Source of the DNA: an uncultured Lachnospiraceae bacterium
Lineage (GTDB): Bacteria > Bacillota > Clostridia > Lachnospirales > Lachnospiraceae
DNA: 64,000 bases
Direction: 5' to 3'
Assembly (NCBI GenBank): GCA_910578885.1
Contig: CAJTSH010000003.1
Coordinates: 81,771 to 145,770, forward strand
In this document: positions 51,000 through 59,279 of the stretch, piece after piece
Numbering within the stretch: the first letter of the stretch is position 1
Layout: every line of letters starts with the position of its first letter
Made by a program: the position numbers and the translations under genes
Notes under the pieces: model-generated
Database searches by the model: none
What the model was told of the DNA's origin: nothing
What the model saw: the letters and a program-made list of their open reading frames with translations, nothing else

Positions 51000-52966
51000 G
51001 GAGGATTCTCTTCCTTTACAACACTCTCGCGCCTGCTCTTTTTCGCCTCATACAAGTATTTATCTGCATGTGACAGCATTTCCACCAGATCTACATCCTC
51101 CCCGCAGGTAAAGCGCTCTATACCGATGGAAATACTGACATAATAGGGCTTTCCCCCATTCCGGTTGTATTCCTCACATTTTTCGCTTATTGCATTTACA
51201 AACCGTTCCCTTTCATTTCCGTCTCCGGCAAGAAACACTGACACAAACTCGTCTCCTCCAAACCTGCCGATATCTCCAACGCCCTGCAATGCCTCTTTTA
51301 GAATTCCGGCTGCGGTACGAATCGCACAATCTCCTTCCACATGACCATAATTGTCATTGATCTGCTTTAAATGATCCAAATCACCAATCAAAAGATATGC
51401 CTGCTTTCCCTGATATTTACGGTTAAATTCAAACAAGTGCTCAAATAATCCTCTACGGTTATAAATCCCCGTCAGCTCATCATAGGTTGCCACAAGATTC
51501 AATACCTTGTTCTTTTCCTTGAGCTTTAACCTTGCAATACTCTCCTTGCGGCCCATTTCAAAAAAACGCAATGCCGTACCGAACAACAATGCAATTACAA
51601 AAAAGTAAGAAATATCTTCCGGCTCTATCTCTACCGATAAAACGCCATACTGCCGGATACCCTCATATAGCAGGAAATTCATAAATACCTGCTCCTTCCG
51701 GTTCCCCGAATCCTTTCCCCCGCTTCTCTGCTGCCACATATCCCTGCGGATTACCACCGGGCGCATTCTTTCCTCATAAGATGTTATCCTGCTGTCAACG
51801 CATTGCGCCGCCAGATAAAGCTTATCCGGTCCCTTCCATTCCTCTCCCCTGTGATAGACCAAAGGCTCCTCTAACACATAAATATAGAGGTTCTTTGCCC
51901 CGACATTGTGGAAGGTCTGCGCCGCCCTTGCAAAGAAATGCTTCTCATTCTCGGTCTCCATCACCAGATCGCGCATAATAAACGGAACCATCCACGACTT
52001 CCGCTGAAACCCCCGCAAATCTGTCACCATGTTTCTCAAATCCAGTTCACAGCCCTGCTCAATACTTATATCCTGATCTATCCGAAAAACGCAGCCGCAG
52101 GACTCACGCGCAACAAATTCACCCTCCATCCGCTCAGACTCAGCCGACTCACTCCAGCAAACCTGAAGCGCCAGATCTATTGACCTTGCCCCCATCTGAT
52201 AACCATCCTGCGTCACAGTAGTCAGCGTCGGAAGCGCATACCTTGACATATCCGTATTATCAAACCCGGTTACCGCAATATCCTTTCCGATTTCAAGCCC
52301 GCGTTTCTTTAGTACTTTATAAATCCCGACCGTCATCTCATCATTTGCGCTTACAATCGCCTCTGCCTGAGGATTCTCATCCAACAACAGCTCCACCTGC
52401 TCCTCCACGTTCTCGGAAAAGGTTCCGTAACGGATCATACTCTTTGTAACCGGAATGCCTTTCTCCTTCATCACATCCTGATAAGCCTGCAGGCGCTCCA
52501 TCGCATCCCGGTTTCCCTTCGGACCGCTGAGAAAACACAGATTCCGGTAGTGATGCCGCTCAATAAGGTGCTCCACGCACTTACGCATCCCCCCATAATT
52601 ATCCGCTATAATATGTACCCCCCGCTCATCCGGCGCAATATCCTCCAACAGAACATAAGGAATATTCCCAAATTGGGCAAGAAACTCACTTAAGTCACTG
52701 TCTTCCCGAAAAATACATAATGAACCGTATGCGATAATCAGGACATCCACCTGCCCCAGCATGGCATAATCGTAAATCGTATTATATTGATAATCATAAT
52801 CCTCCCGTTTCATATCCCGATAAAAGATATTCGTCTGCGTCCCCAGAAAAAAAATCACCTTAAGATTCTCTCCCTTCACGCGATCGCAGATTCCTTTAAT
52901 CAGCCCCCTGGGATGACTGGTATGGGCATTACCAATCAGCACCCCTATTGTATATCTTTTTTCCAT
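50993..52966 (-). CDS. LacI-type ligand-binding domain fused to GGDEF (diguanylate cyclase)
   Basis: 657 residues from ATG 52966; a frame start at 52981 is possible. Residues about 3-285 form a LacI/GalR periplasmic-binding-like domain (YTIGVLIGNAHTSHPRGLIKGI, EAIVSANDEMTVGIYKVL, IAVTGFDNTDMSRYALPTLTTV) without the usual DNA-binding helix-turn-helix and without a signal peptide. A middle region of about 200 residues follows, then a GGDEF domain (YDELTGIYNRRG, GDLDHLKQINDNYGH, RFGGDEFVSVFLA) with an intact active motif. It should make cyclic di-GMP in response to a cytoplasmic sugar or similar ligand. It lies close to the raffinose-family operon. Confidence 0.9.
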   Translation of the reverse strand: MEKRYTIGVLIGNAHTSHPRGLIKGICDRVKGENLKVIFFLGTQTNIFYRDMKREDYDYQYNTIYDYAMLGQVDVLIIAYGSLCIFREDSDLSEFLAQFGNIPYVLLEDIAPDERGVHIIADNYGGMRKCVEHLIERHHYRNLCFLSGPKGNRDAMERLQAYQDVMKEKGIPVTKSMIRYGTFSENVEEQVELLLDENPQAEAIVSANDEMTVGIYKVLKKRGLEIGKDIAVTGFDNTDMSRYALPTLTTVTQDGYQMGARSIDLALQVCWSESAESERMEGEFVARESCGCVFRIDQDISIEQGCELDLRNMVTDLRGFQRKSWMVPFIMRDLVMETENEKHFFARAAQTFHNVGAKNLYIYVLEEPLVYHRGEEWKGPDKLYLAAQCVDSRITSYEERMRPVVIRRDMWQQRSGGKDSGNRKEQVFMNFLLYEGIRQYGVLSVEIEPEDISYFFVIALLFGTALRFFEMGRKESIARLKLKEKNKVLNLVATYDELTGIYNRRGLFEHLFEFNRKYQGKQAYLLIGDLDHLKQINDNYGHVEGDCAIRTAAGILKEALQGVGDIGRFGGDEFVSVFLAGDGNERERFVNAISEKCEEYNRNGGKPYYVSISIGIERFTCGEDVDLVEMLSHADKYLYEAKKSRRESVVKEENPPA

Positions 52967-52988
52967 GCGTCTACCATCCATGTGCTTT

Positions 52989-53258
52989 CTATTGCTTGGG
53001 CAACTCCTGCCACATATATTGTTCTTTGTTCCCCATCCAAAAAAGTTCCTTCATTTGCTCGTCAAACAAATCCACCGGCTTATAAAAACGCAGCATTTTC
53101 ACAAGGTGCTTCTCTTTTTGATCTTCCGGCTCATAGCCCTCCGTCAGCTCTTGTATTGCAGCGCCCAAAGGCTCTGGCTTTAAAACTTTGTCCGTCGAAA
53201 TGTTTTTTAACCGGTACAGCAATCCGGATGCATAGTAAAACTCATAATTTCCAGTCAT
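52989..53258 (-). CDS. Small protein of unknown function ahead of the LacI-GGDEF gene
   Basis: 89 residues from ATG 53258 (GGGGG 8 nt upstream); the frame opens at 53336, but that start has no ribosome binding site. No membrane segment and no motif I know; aromatic and charged residues alternate (YEFYYASGLLYRLKN, LRFYKPVDLFDEQMKELFWMG). It ends 22 nt before the LacI-GGDEF start and 94 nt after spoVAB on the same strand, so it could belong to either transcript. Confidence 0.55.
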   Translation of the reverse strand: MTGNYEFYYASGLLYRLKNISTDKVLKPEPLGAAIQELTEGYEPEDQKEKHLVKMLRFYKPVDLFDEQMKELFWMGNKEQYMWQELPKQ

Positions 53259-53351
53259 TATTGACGCCCCCAGATTGCATTTAATAATCACGCTTTGCCT
53301 TGCGATTGATATAACCATATAAACGCTTCTTTCCATTAAAATATAATCTAC

Positions 53352-53783
53352 TTACATTATACCAATCTGCCGAAAAAAGTACAACAGCGAACCAAGCGTT
53401 TTCCCAAGTGCAAATGCCAAAACCAGATACGAAAGCCCTACTTTCAGCTTCATACGCCTGAAAAGAATCGGAAATGCCTTAAGAGCTTCAGCCAGCGCCA
53501 TTGCATTACAGCCGACAAATATTCCTGCTGCAATCCCGAACAGTCCGACAAACACATGTCCAAACGGCAGCCTTATATCAAGAAACACGGTCGCCAGATT
53601 TCCGCAAATTCCACCTAAGATAATTGCATTTTCATACCACATAATTTCCTTTGCCGTTTTACTTCTGCCGACCATTCTTGGAATGACGCCAAGCATAACT
53701 AAAAAAGCAAAGGTTCCCGCCGCAACGGAGCCTCCCGCCGCCAATCCGACCAAACCAAGCAGCAGATGATTAATCCACGTCAA
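53352..53783 (-). CDS. spoVAB: Stage V sporulation protein AB
   Basis: 143 residues from a TTG start overlapping the end of spoVAA by 14 nt, with GGAGGG 7 nt upstream. Four membrane segments; the sequence WINHLLLGLVGLAAGGSVAAGTFAFL and EALKAFPILFRR fits SpoVAB, a membrane subunit made with SpoVAA in the forespore and needed for dipicolinate traffic. Confidence 0.9.
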   Translation of the reverse strand: MTWINHLLLGLVGLAAGGSVAAGTFAFLVMLGVIPRMVGRSKTAKEIMWYENAIILGGICGNLATVFLDIRLPFGHVFVGLFGIAAGIFVGCNAMALAEALKAFPILFRRMKLKVGLSYLVLAFALGKTLGSLLYFFRQIGIM

Positions 53784-54420
53784 TGCTCGTCCCTCCTCGC
53801 TCTGCTGTTTCTATGAATGTATCGTCCACATCTTTCTCATATTTGCGCATCTCTACCTGAACCGGAGTCGGGTCATGGGTGATCTTTTTATTTCCAAAGT
53901 GGTTAAAAAAGAGCAATACCCCAATTGACAGACCGATGCTGTAACAGATTTCCAGCTCTGTGAATCCATTCGATTCTTTCCCCATTACCTGTGTGTAAAA
54001 TTTTGAAAACAGCTCCGTTACTGATATATCATTGTTAAACGCCATAATCGTAAAGGCTCCGCCAAAAAATATGATAACAGTTAGGACAGCCGCTTTACAA
54101 ATACTCAGCCACTTCGGTGGCTCACCGTTTTTTTTGTATTCTACGATAAAGTCCATCTCTCCGATATTATTCACTTCGACGTTCGGATACTCTTTCTGTA
54201 TCAGTTCAATCAGCTTCATGACGGAAAATACCTGCTCTTGTTCCTTCGGCGCATCTTTCGCATCTGAAAAACTGTAAATTTTCATCTGCTTTAACTGTCT
54301 TGTAATGCTTTGGTCAGTACACAGCAAAGTGGCAACATCAGACAATTTCACATTCCGGTCCTTTGCCAGCGTATTTTTATCAACCTTTAAATATAACGTC
54401 TCTTTATTATCTGCCCCCAT
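53770..54420 (-). CDS. spoVAA: Stage V sporulation protein AA
   Basis: 216 residues from ATG 54420 (GGAG 6 nt upstream), close to the size of known SpoVAA; upstream in-frame ATGs up to 54474 lie inside the preceding gene. An N-terminal soluble domain of about 110 residues (LYLKVDKNTLAKDRNVKLSDVATLLC) is followed by two membrane segments (about 118-140 and 165-185). Overlaps both neighbours by 14 nt, so the three genes form one translational unit under the sigma-G-type promoter at 54779. Confidence 0.9.
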   Translation of the reverse strand: MGADNKETLYLKVDKNTLAKDRNVKLSDVATLLCTDQSITRQLKQMKIYSFSDAKDAPKEQEQVFSVMKLIELIQKEYPNVEVNNIGEMDFIVEYKKNGEPPKWLSICKAAVLTVIIFFGGAFTIMAFNNDISVTELFSKFYTQVMGKESNGFTELEICYSIGLSIGVLLFFNHFGNKKITHDPTPVQVEMRKYEKDVDDTFIETAERGGTSIDVD

Positions 54421-54739
54421 ACGCTTCTCCATCTGCATAATCTTCCCATGCTGCCACCTTCCGGCAAAATGCATCCATCACCGCTTCTGGTTCATTCACA
54501 TCTGCTATCTGTCTCACCAGATCATCCGTTTTTGCTATCCATCTCTCCGGATCACCGCCTGTACTCCTTCCAAATGCCTCCAGAGCCGTCATATACCCTT
54601 CTGCGGGCAGCGTCTCGACAAAAGTTCCATCTACTGTCTGCAGCTGATTTTGTTCCACATTACGATAATAAAAAATACCTCCTACCACAGCAAGAATTAC
54701 CAGTGACAGGAGGCATATACGATACGTTTTATACTTCAT
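54407..54739 (-). CDS. Small membrane-anchored protein, first gene of the spoVAA transcript
   Basis: 110 residues: a membrane segment or uncleaved signal (about 8-26) followed by an outside domain with no recognised motif (TVDGTFVETLPAEGYMTALEAFGRS). AAGGAGGG precedes the ATG. The end overlaps spoVAA by 14 nt and a forespore-type promoter lies 40 nt upstream, so it is very likely a sporulation protein made in the forespore and placed in the space between the two spore membranes. I do not recognise it as a named spore protein. Confidence 0.7.
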   Translation of the reverse strand: MKYKTYRICLLSLVILAVVGGIFYYRNVEQNQLQTVDGTFVETLPAEGYMTALEAFGRSTGGDPERWIAKTDDLVRQIADVNEPEAVMDAFCRKVAAWEDYADGEAYGGR

Positions 54740-54778
54740 ACTATCCCTCCTTGAAATTTCAGAATAGAAATTTATGAA

Positions 54779-54808
54779 TAGTATGTTTTCTTTTTTTCTT
54801 TTTATTCA
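54779..54808 (-). promoter_or_regulatory. Sigma-G/F-type promoter of the spoVAA transcript
   Basis: TGAATA, 17-nt A-rich spacer, CATACTA on the minus strand, a full match to the forespore consensus, 40 nt before the start codon of the 110-residue protein gene. Confidence 0.75.
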
Positions 54809-54888
54809 TTGATTTTTTTATAAAAATATGATACCTGAATATCATGTTTTCTTACAGGTTGTCTCCATTTGCCGCAATAACGTCCCTA

Positions 54889-54936
54889 TTATGCGGCAAT
54901 AGCAGCGCCCCATAGAAAATCTTTTTGAAAACCCAT
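54889..54936 (-). pseudogene. N-terminal stub of a GH1 (6-phospho-)beta-glucosidase
   Basis: A perfect AAGGAGG is followed by an ATG and a 15-codon frame MGFQKDFLWGAAIAA and a stop. KDFLWGAA-AA is the characteristic N-terminus of GH1 beta-glucosidases and 6-phospho-beta-glucosidases. The rest of the gene is gone; the stop falls in an inverted repeat (TTGCCGC-TAA/TTATTGCGGCAA). It lies in the 300-bp gap between etfA and the spoVAA transcript, which otherwise holds only the promoter and the etfA terminator. Confidence 0.6.
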
Positions 54937-54962
54937 CGCAAACCTCCTTAATATTCTACAAA

Positions 54963-55003
54963 CAAAAAGGATATCCTGCTCCTTCCCGGAGCAGAACATC
55001 CTT
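54963..55003 (-). terminator. Intrinsic terminator after etfA
   Basis: On the minus strand AAGGAT and CTGCTCC pair with GGAGCAG and ATCCTT to form a long interrupted stem, followed by TTTTTGTTTGT. It ends the thl-hbd-bcd-etfB-etfA transcript. Confidence 0.8.
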
Positions 55004-55043
55004 CTTGATTTCAAGTCAAATATCTGTTACAGATATGCAATAC

Positions 55044-56084
55044 TTACTCAGCCAACGCCTCTTTTAATGCCTTTGTCAAAGCAGGAACAATCTTATTCAA
55101 ATCCCCTACCAGACCGTAATCAGCAACATCAAAAATCGGAGCATCCTCGTCCTTGTTGATTGCCACGATTAAATCGGAGTCTTCCATACCTGCTACGTGC
55201 TGGATTGCTCCGGAAATACCGATTGCAAAGTAAATCTGAGGACGAACCGTCTTACCTGTCTGACCTACCTGCAAATCAACCGGAAGCCAGCCATTCTCTA
55301 CTACGGCACGGGAGCAGCTTACGGTTGCGCCGAGAACCTCTGCTAAATCCTCTAACAGCTTGAAGTTCTCTTTGGAGCCGACGCCGCGTCCGCCGGATAC
55401 TAAAATCTTAGCATCCATGATATTCGCTGTATTCTTAACAGCTTTTACAACATTTAAAATTTCAACATATCTGTTATCCGGTGTAAATCCAGGATTGAAC
55501 TCAATCACATTTGCCTTTGCATCCTTAATCGGCGCAATCTTCTGCATAACGCCTGGACGTACCGTTGCCATCTGAGGACGGTTATCCGGGCAAGCAATAG
55601 TAGCAATTGTGTTACCGCCGAATGCAGGACGTGTCATCAGTAACTGATTGTGCTTCTGCTCCTGTCCTGCTACCGGATTAATCGGGAAATCTCCAATCTC
55701 AAGTACGGTACAGTCAGCGGTCAGTCCTGTTTTTACCCTTGCGGAAACGGTAGGACCAAGGTCACGGCCGATTGCCGTAGCGCCAACCAGCATAATGTCT
55801 GGTTTATACTCATTGATGACAGATGCAAGTGCATGTGCATAAGGCTCTGTCCTGTAATCTTTCAGCTCCGGATCATCAACAACGATTACTTTGTCAGCGC
55901 CGTATACAGCCAACTCATCAGCCAGTCCCGTAACACCGGAACCAATCAATACTGCCGTTACTTCTGTATCTAAGTCTTTTGCCAAGTCTTTTCCTTTGCC
56001 AAGCAGTTCAAATGCAACGCCGTCTAATACGTTGTCTACCTGCTGTGCAAAGACAAATACTCCCTTATATTCTTCTAAACCCAT
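55044..56084 (-). CDS. etfA: Electron transfer flavoprotein, alpha subunit
   Basis: 346 residues. The C-terminal FAD domain shows SGGRGVGSKENFKLLEDLAEVLGA, VDLQVGQTGKTVRPQIYFAIGISGAIQHVAGM and DEDAPIFDVADYGLVGD. With EtfB and butyryl-CoA dehydrogenase it forms the bifurcating complex that reduces crotonyl-CoA and ferredoxin with NADH. Last gene of the cluster, followed by a terminator. Confidence 0.96.
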   Translation of the reverse strand: MGLEEYKGVFVFAQQVDNVLDGVAFELLGKGKDLAKDLDTEVTAVLIGSGVTGLADELAVYGADKVIVVDDPELKDYRTEPYAHALASVINEYKPDIMLVGATAIGRDLGPTVSARVKTGLTADCTVLEIGDFPINPVAGQEQKHNQLLMTRPAFGGNTIATIACPDNRPQMATVRPGVMQKIAPIKDAKANVIEFNPGFTPDNRYVEILNVVKAVKNTANIMDAKILVSGGRGVGSKENFKLLEDLAEVLGATVSCSRAVVENGWLPVDLQVGQTGKTVRPQIYFAIGISGAIQHVAGMEDSDLIVAINKDEDAPIFDVADYGLVGDLNKIVPALTKALKEALAE

Positions 56085-56112
56085 TCTTATTCACCACTTT
56101 TCCTTATTTTTA

Positions 56113-56895
56113 TTAGATTACATGTTTCTCTTTAAATTTGCCCATAAGATATGCAACTGCCTCTTCCGTATCAAGTGTTACTTTCTCGCCAGCACCCTTA
56201 CGTACTTTGTCGGAAGCCTTTGCAATCTTTGTAGGAGATCCCTTAAGACCAAGATCGGAATCGTCTACATCTTTCAGATCCGGTCTTCCCCATACGGTTA
56301 CTTCTTTCTCATAAGCATCAAAGATTCCGCCCGGGGTCATGTAACGTGGCTCGTTTAATTCGGATAATGCTGTAATCAAGCAAGGCATTTTTGCTTTCAG
56401 CTCATGGTAACGGTCTTCATACTGACGCTGTACGATTACGCTGTCACCGTCAATCTTGATATCCTGTGCATAGGAAATTACCGGAAGCCCTAAATGCTCT
56501 GCAATCTGAGGACCAACCTGTGCGGTATCTCCATCGATAGCCTGACGGCCTGTGATGATTAAATCATACTCAAGATTTCTGATAGCTCCTGCAATCGTAG
56601 TAGATGTTGCCCATGTATCAGCTCCGCCCAATACTCTGTCTGTTACAAGGATTCCCTTGTCAGCGCCCATTGCCATTGCCTCGCGAAGCACTTCGTCTGC
56701 TTTTGGAAGTCCCATAGTAACGACAGTTACTTCTGCATCATATTGATCTTTTAATCTCAGTGCAGCTTCTAATCCCGCTTTATCATCCGGGTTCATGATT
56801 GTAAGCATTGCACCTCTGTCCAAAGTACCGTCTGGATTAAACTTTACTCCGCCCTTTGTATCAGGTACCTGTTTTACACATACAACTATTTTCAC
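56113..56895 (-). CDS. etfB: Electron transfer flavoprotein, beta subunit
   Basis: 260 residues from a GTG start (AAGGAG upstream). The N-terminal KIVVCVKQVPDT and the GRQAIDGDTAQVGPQIAEHLGLP motif are the EtfB hallmarks, the latter being the form found in bifurcating Etf. It holds the second FAD in the bifurcating complex. It is 28 nt ahead of etfA. A gap of 185 nt separates it from bcd; that gap shows nothing I can name. Confidence 0.96.
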   Translation of the reverse strand: MKIVVCVKQVPDTKGGVKFNPDGTLDRGAMLTIMNPDDKAGLEAALRLKDQYDAEVTVVTMGLPKADEVLREAMAMGADKGILVTDRVLGGADTWATSTTIAGAIRNLEYDLIITGRQAIDGDTAQVGPQIAEHLGLPVISYAQDIKIDGDSVIVQRQYEDRYHELKAKMPCLITALSELNEPRYMTPGGIFDAYEKEVTVWGRPDLKDVDDSDLGLKGSPTKIAKASDKVRKGAGEKVTLDTEEAVAYLMGKFKEKHVI

Positions 56896-57080
56896 GGTAG
56901 ATTCACTCCTTAATTTTTATTTTGATATTTCTGTCACCTTATTGGCTTCGGACGCGGATTAACTCAAGATGCTCTGCATCTTTCGTACGCGTTGCGCTCT
57001 CAAATGTCTGCCATAAATATTCCGCTCATGCAAGAGTTTCCATATCTCTGTCAGCCATTTTCAATCCGCTGGTATCTCGG

Positions 57081-58235
57081 CTATTTCAGCAATGCGCCGG
57101 AGATTACCATACGCTGAACCTCTGAGGTTCCTTCGTAAATCTCTGTAATCTTGGCGTCACGCATCATACGCTCTACATCGTACTCTCTGATATATCCGTA
57201 TCCACCGAACAACTGTACAACCTCGGTCGTTACAGCCATTGCTGTCTCTGCTGCGAACAATTTTGCTTTCGCTGCCTCTACGGAATATACCTTCTGGGTT
57301 GCTTTTGCCATTGCTGCTTTGTATACAAGCATCTGTGCCGCTTCAATTCTAGTAGCCATATCTGCCAATTTGAACTGTGTATTCTGCTGCTGTGCAATAG
57401 AACGTCCGAACTGTTTTCTCTCTTTTGTATAAGCAACAGCTCTCTCAAGCGCACCCTCTGCGATACCAAGCGCCTGTGCTGCGATACCGATACGTCCGCC
57501 GTCAAGTGTATGCATGGCAATCGGGAATCCCTTCCCTTCCGGTCCTAATAAGTTCTCTTTCGGAATTCTGCAATCCTCAAAAATCAATTCATATGTAGCA
57601 GAACCGCGGATACCCATTTTCTTCTCCTTTGTTCCGAAGGAGAATCCCGGTGCATCCTTATCTACGATAAATGCGGAGAAGTTTTTCTTCTTTCTGCCTC
57701 TCTTATCTTCTGTCACGCTTGTGATAGCGATTACGATGTACACGTCAGCTTCTTTACCATTGGTAATGAAGCACTTTGAACCGTTCAATACCCATTCGTC
57801 ACCGTCTAAAACAGCCTTGGTCTGTGCACCCTGCGCATCTGTACCAGCACCCGGCTCAGTCAGGGCAAATGCGCCAAGCTTCTCGCCTGTTGCAAGCGGC
57901 TTTACATATTTCTGCTTCTGCTCTTCTGTTCCGTATGTCAAAATCGGGTCAACACAAAGAGATGTATGAGCGGATACAATAACGCCCGTGGTAGCGCAGA
58001 CTTTAGAAAGCTCTTCTACGCACATAACATATGTTAACGGATCACAGCCCTGTCCGCCGTACTCCTTTGGCACCGGGATTCCCATAAAACCATATTTCTG
58101 CATTTTCTCAACGGTTCCCCTTGGGAATTTCTCTGTCTCGTCCACTTCCTGAGCAAGAGGTTTTACTTCGTTCTCAGCGAACTCTCTGAACAGAGAGCGC
58201 GCCATTTCATGTTTCTTATCTAAAGAAAAATCCAT
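57081..58235 (-). CDS. bcd: Butyryl-CoA dehydrogenase (short-chain acyl-CoA dehydrogenase)
   Basis: 384 residues, normal length. Signatures: ALTEPGAGTDAQGAQT, GSKCFITNG, RIGIAAQALGIAEGALE, LFGGYGYIREYDVERMMRDAKITEIYEGTSEVQR with the catalytic Glu in YEGTSE. It reduces crotonyl-CoA to butyryl-CoA together with EtfAB. AAAGGAG lies before the ATG. The Etf genes next to it confirm the butyrate-forming, rather than beta-oxidation, role. Confidence 0.96.
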   Translation of the reverse strand: MDFSLDKKHEMARSLFREFAENEVKPLAQEVDETEKFPRGTVEKMQKYGFMGIPVPKEYGGQGCDPLTYVMCVEELSKVCATTGVIVSAHTSLCVDPILTYGTEEQKQKYVKPLATGEKLGAFALTEPGAGTDAQGAQTKAVLDGDEWVLNGSKCFITNGKEADVYIVIAITSVTEDKRGRKKKNFSAFIVDKDAPGFSFGTKEKKMGIRGSATYELIFEDCRIPKENLLGPEGKGFPIAMHTLDGGRIGIAAQALGIAEGALERAVAYTKERKQFGRSIAQQQNTQFKLADMATRIEAAQMLVYKAAMAKATQKVYSVEAAKAKLFAAETAMAVTTEVVQLFGGYGYIREYDVERMMRDAKITEIYEGTSEVQRMVISGALLK

Positions 58236-58294
58236 GATTTACACTCCTTTAAATTTATTTTATTCATACTTCAAACAGGTTTAGGCGGCCAAGA

Positions 58295-59134
58295 TTACTT
58301 GCTGTAATCGTAGAAGCCTTTTCCTGTCTTCATTCCCAATTTACCTGCGCGTACCATTTTCTTAAGAAGTACATGCGGACGGTACTTCGGATCGCCTGTC
58401 TCTGTATATAATACGTTCATGATTGCAAGACAGATATCAAGTCCGACCAGATCGCCCAATGCCAAAGGCCCCATCGGATGGTTTGCGCCTAATTTCATTG
58501 CTGTATCAATTCCCTCTACAGATGCAACGCCGTCTGCATAGATGCCGATTGCTTCGTTAATCATTGGGATTAAGATTCTGTTTACAACAAAGCCCGGAGC
58601 TTCTTTTACTTCTACAGGCTCTTTGCCGATTTCTTTGGAGATAGCAACAATCTTATCTCTCATCTCATCCGGTGTATTCTCGCCCTGAATTACCTCGATC
58701 AACTTCATAACCGGAGCCGGATTGAAGAAATGCATTCCGATTACCGGTCTGTCAAGTCCTGCACCAATTTCTGTGATAGAAAGAGAAGATGTATTTGTTG
58801 CAAACATACACTCTGCCGGAACGATATCCTGTAATTCTTTGAATGTCTGTTTCTTAATATCCATAACCTCAAGCGCTGCCTCTACAACCAGATCACAGTC
58901 CTTGCAGATATCTTTTACGCCAGTGGTAATCTTTGCTAAGATCTTATCTGCGTCTTCCTGAGCCATTTTGCCTTTTGCGATTCTCTTCTCAAAGCCCTTT
59001 GCAATCTTGTTCTTGCCATTTGCAGCGAACTCTTCGTTGATATCGCATAAATATACTTCATATCCTTCTGTCTGTGCAAATGCCTGTGCAATACCGGAAC
59101 CCATTGTTCCTGCTCCAATAATACCTACCTTCAT
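58295..59134 (-). CDS. hbd: 3-hydroxybutyryl-CoA dehydrogenase
   Basis: 279 residues. The NAD-binding IGAGTMGSGIAQAFAQ and the catalytic region GMHFFNPAPVMKLIEVI with its His, and GFVVNRILIPMINEA, are those of clostridial Hbd. It reduces acetoacetyl-CoA to 3-hydroxybutyryl-CoA. AAGGAGG precedes the ATG. It lies between thl and bcd; no crotonase gene is present in the cluster. Confidence 0.96.
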   Translation of the reverse strand: MKVGIIGAGTMGSGIAQAFAQTEGYEVYLCDINEEFAANGKNKIAKGFEKRIAKGKMAQEDADKILAKITTGVKDICKDCDLVVEAALEVMDIKKQTFKELQDIVPAECMFATNTSSLSITEIGAGLDRPVIGMHFFNPAPVMKLIEVIQGENTPDEMRDKIVAISKEIGKEPVEVKEAPGFVVNRILIPMINEAIGIYADGVASVEGIDTAMKLGANHPMGPLALGDLVGLDICLAIMNVLYTETGDPKYRPHVLLKKMVRAGKLGMKTGKGFYDYSK

Positions 59135-59234
59135 GATAGTCCTCCTTAAAATAAAATAATTGTCCTCCCAAAAAACCGCACTTTAAGTTCTTACAAAATG
59201 CCGAACATGTGGGTGCGGGAGTTTTGTAACAAAG

Positions 59235-59262
59235 CCCGAGAAGTTCAAAAGAACTTCTCGGG
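59235..59262. other. Strong hairpin between thl and hbd
   Basis: Perfect 12-bp stem CCCGAGAAGTTC/GAACTTCTCGGG with an AAAA loop (TTTT on the minus strand), starting 17 nt after the thl stop codon. There is no T run after it, so it probably stabilises or punctuates the mRNA rather than fully terminating it. Confidence 0.6.
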
Positions 59263-59279
59263 TAGGTATTCATAAAAAA

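Noticed and set aside
56896..57080. Small gene in the bcd-etfB gap
   Set aside because: Short frames exist on both strands (for example one encoding WQTFESATRTKDAEH on the minus strand), but none has a ribosome binding site or a recognised family; nothing is supported.
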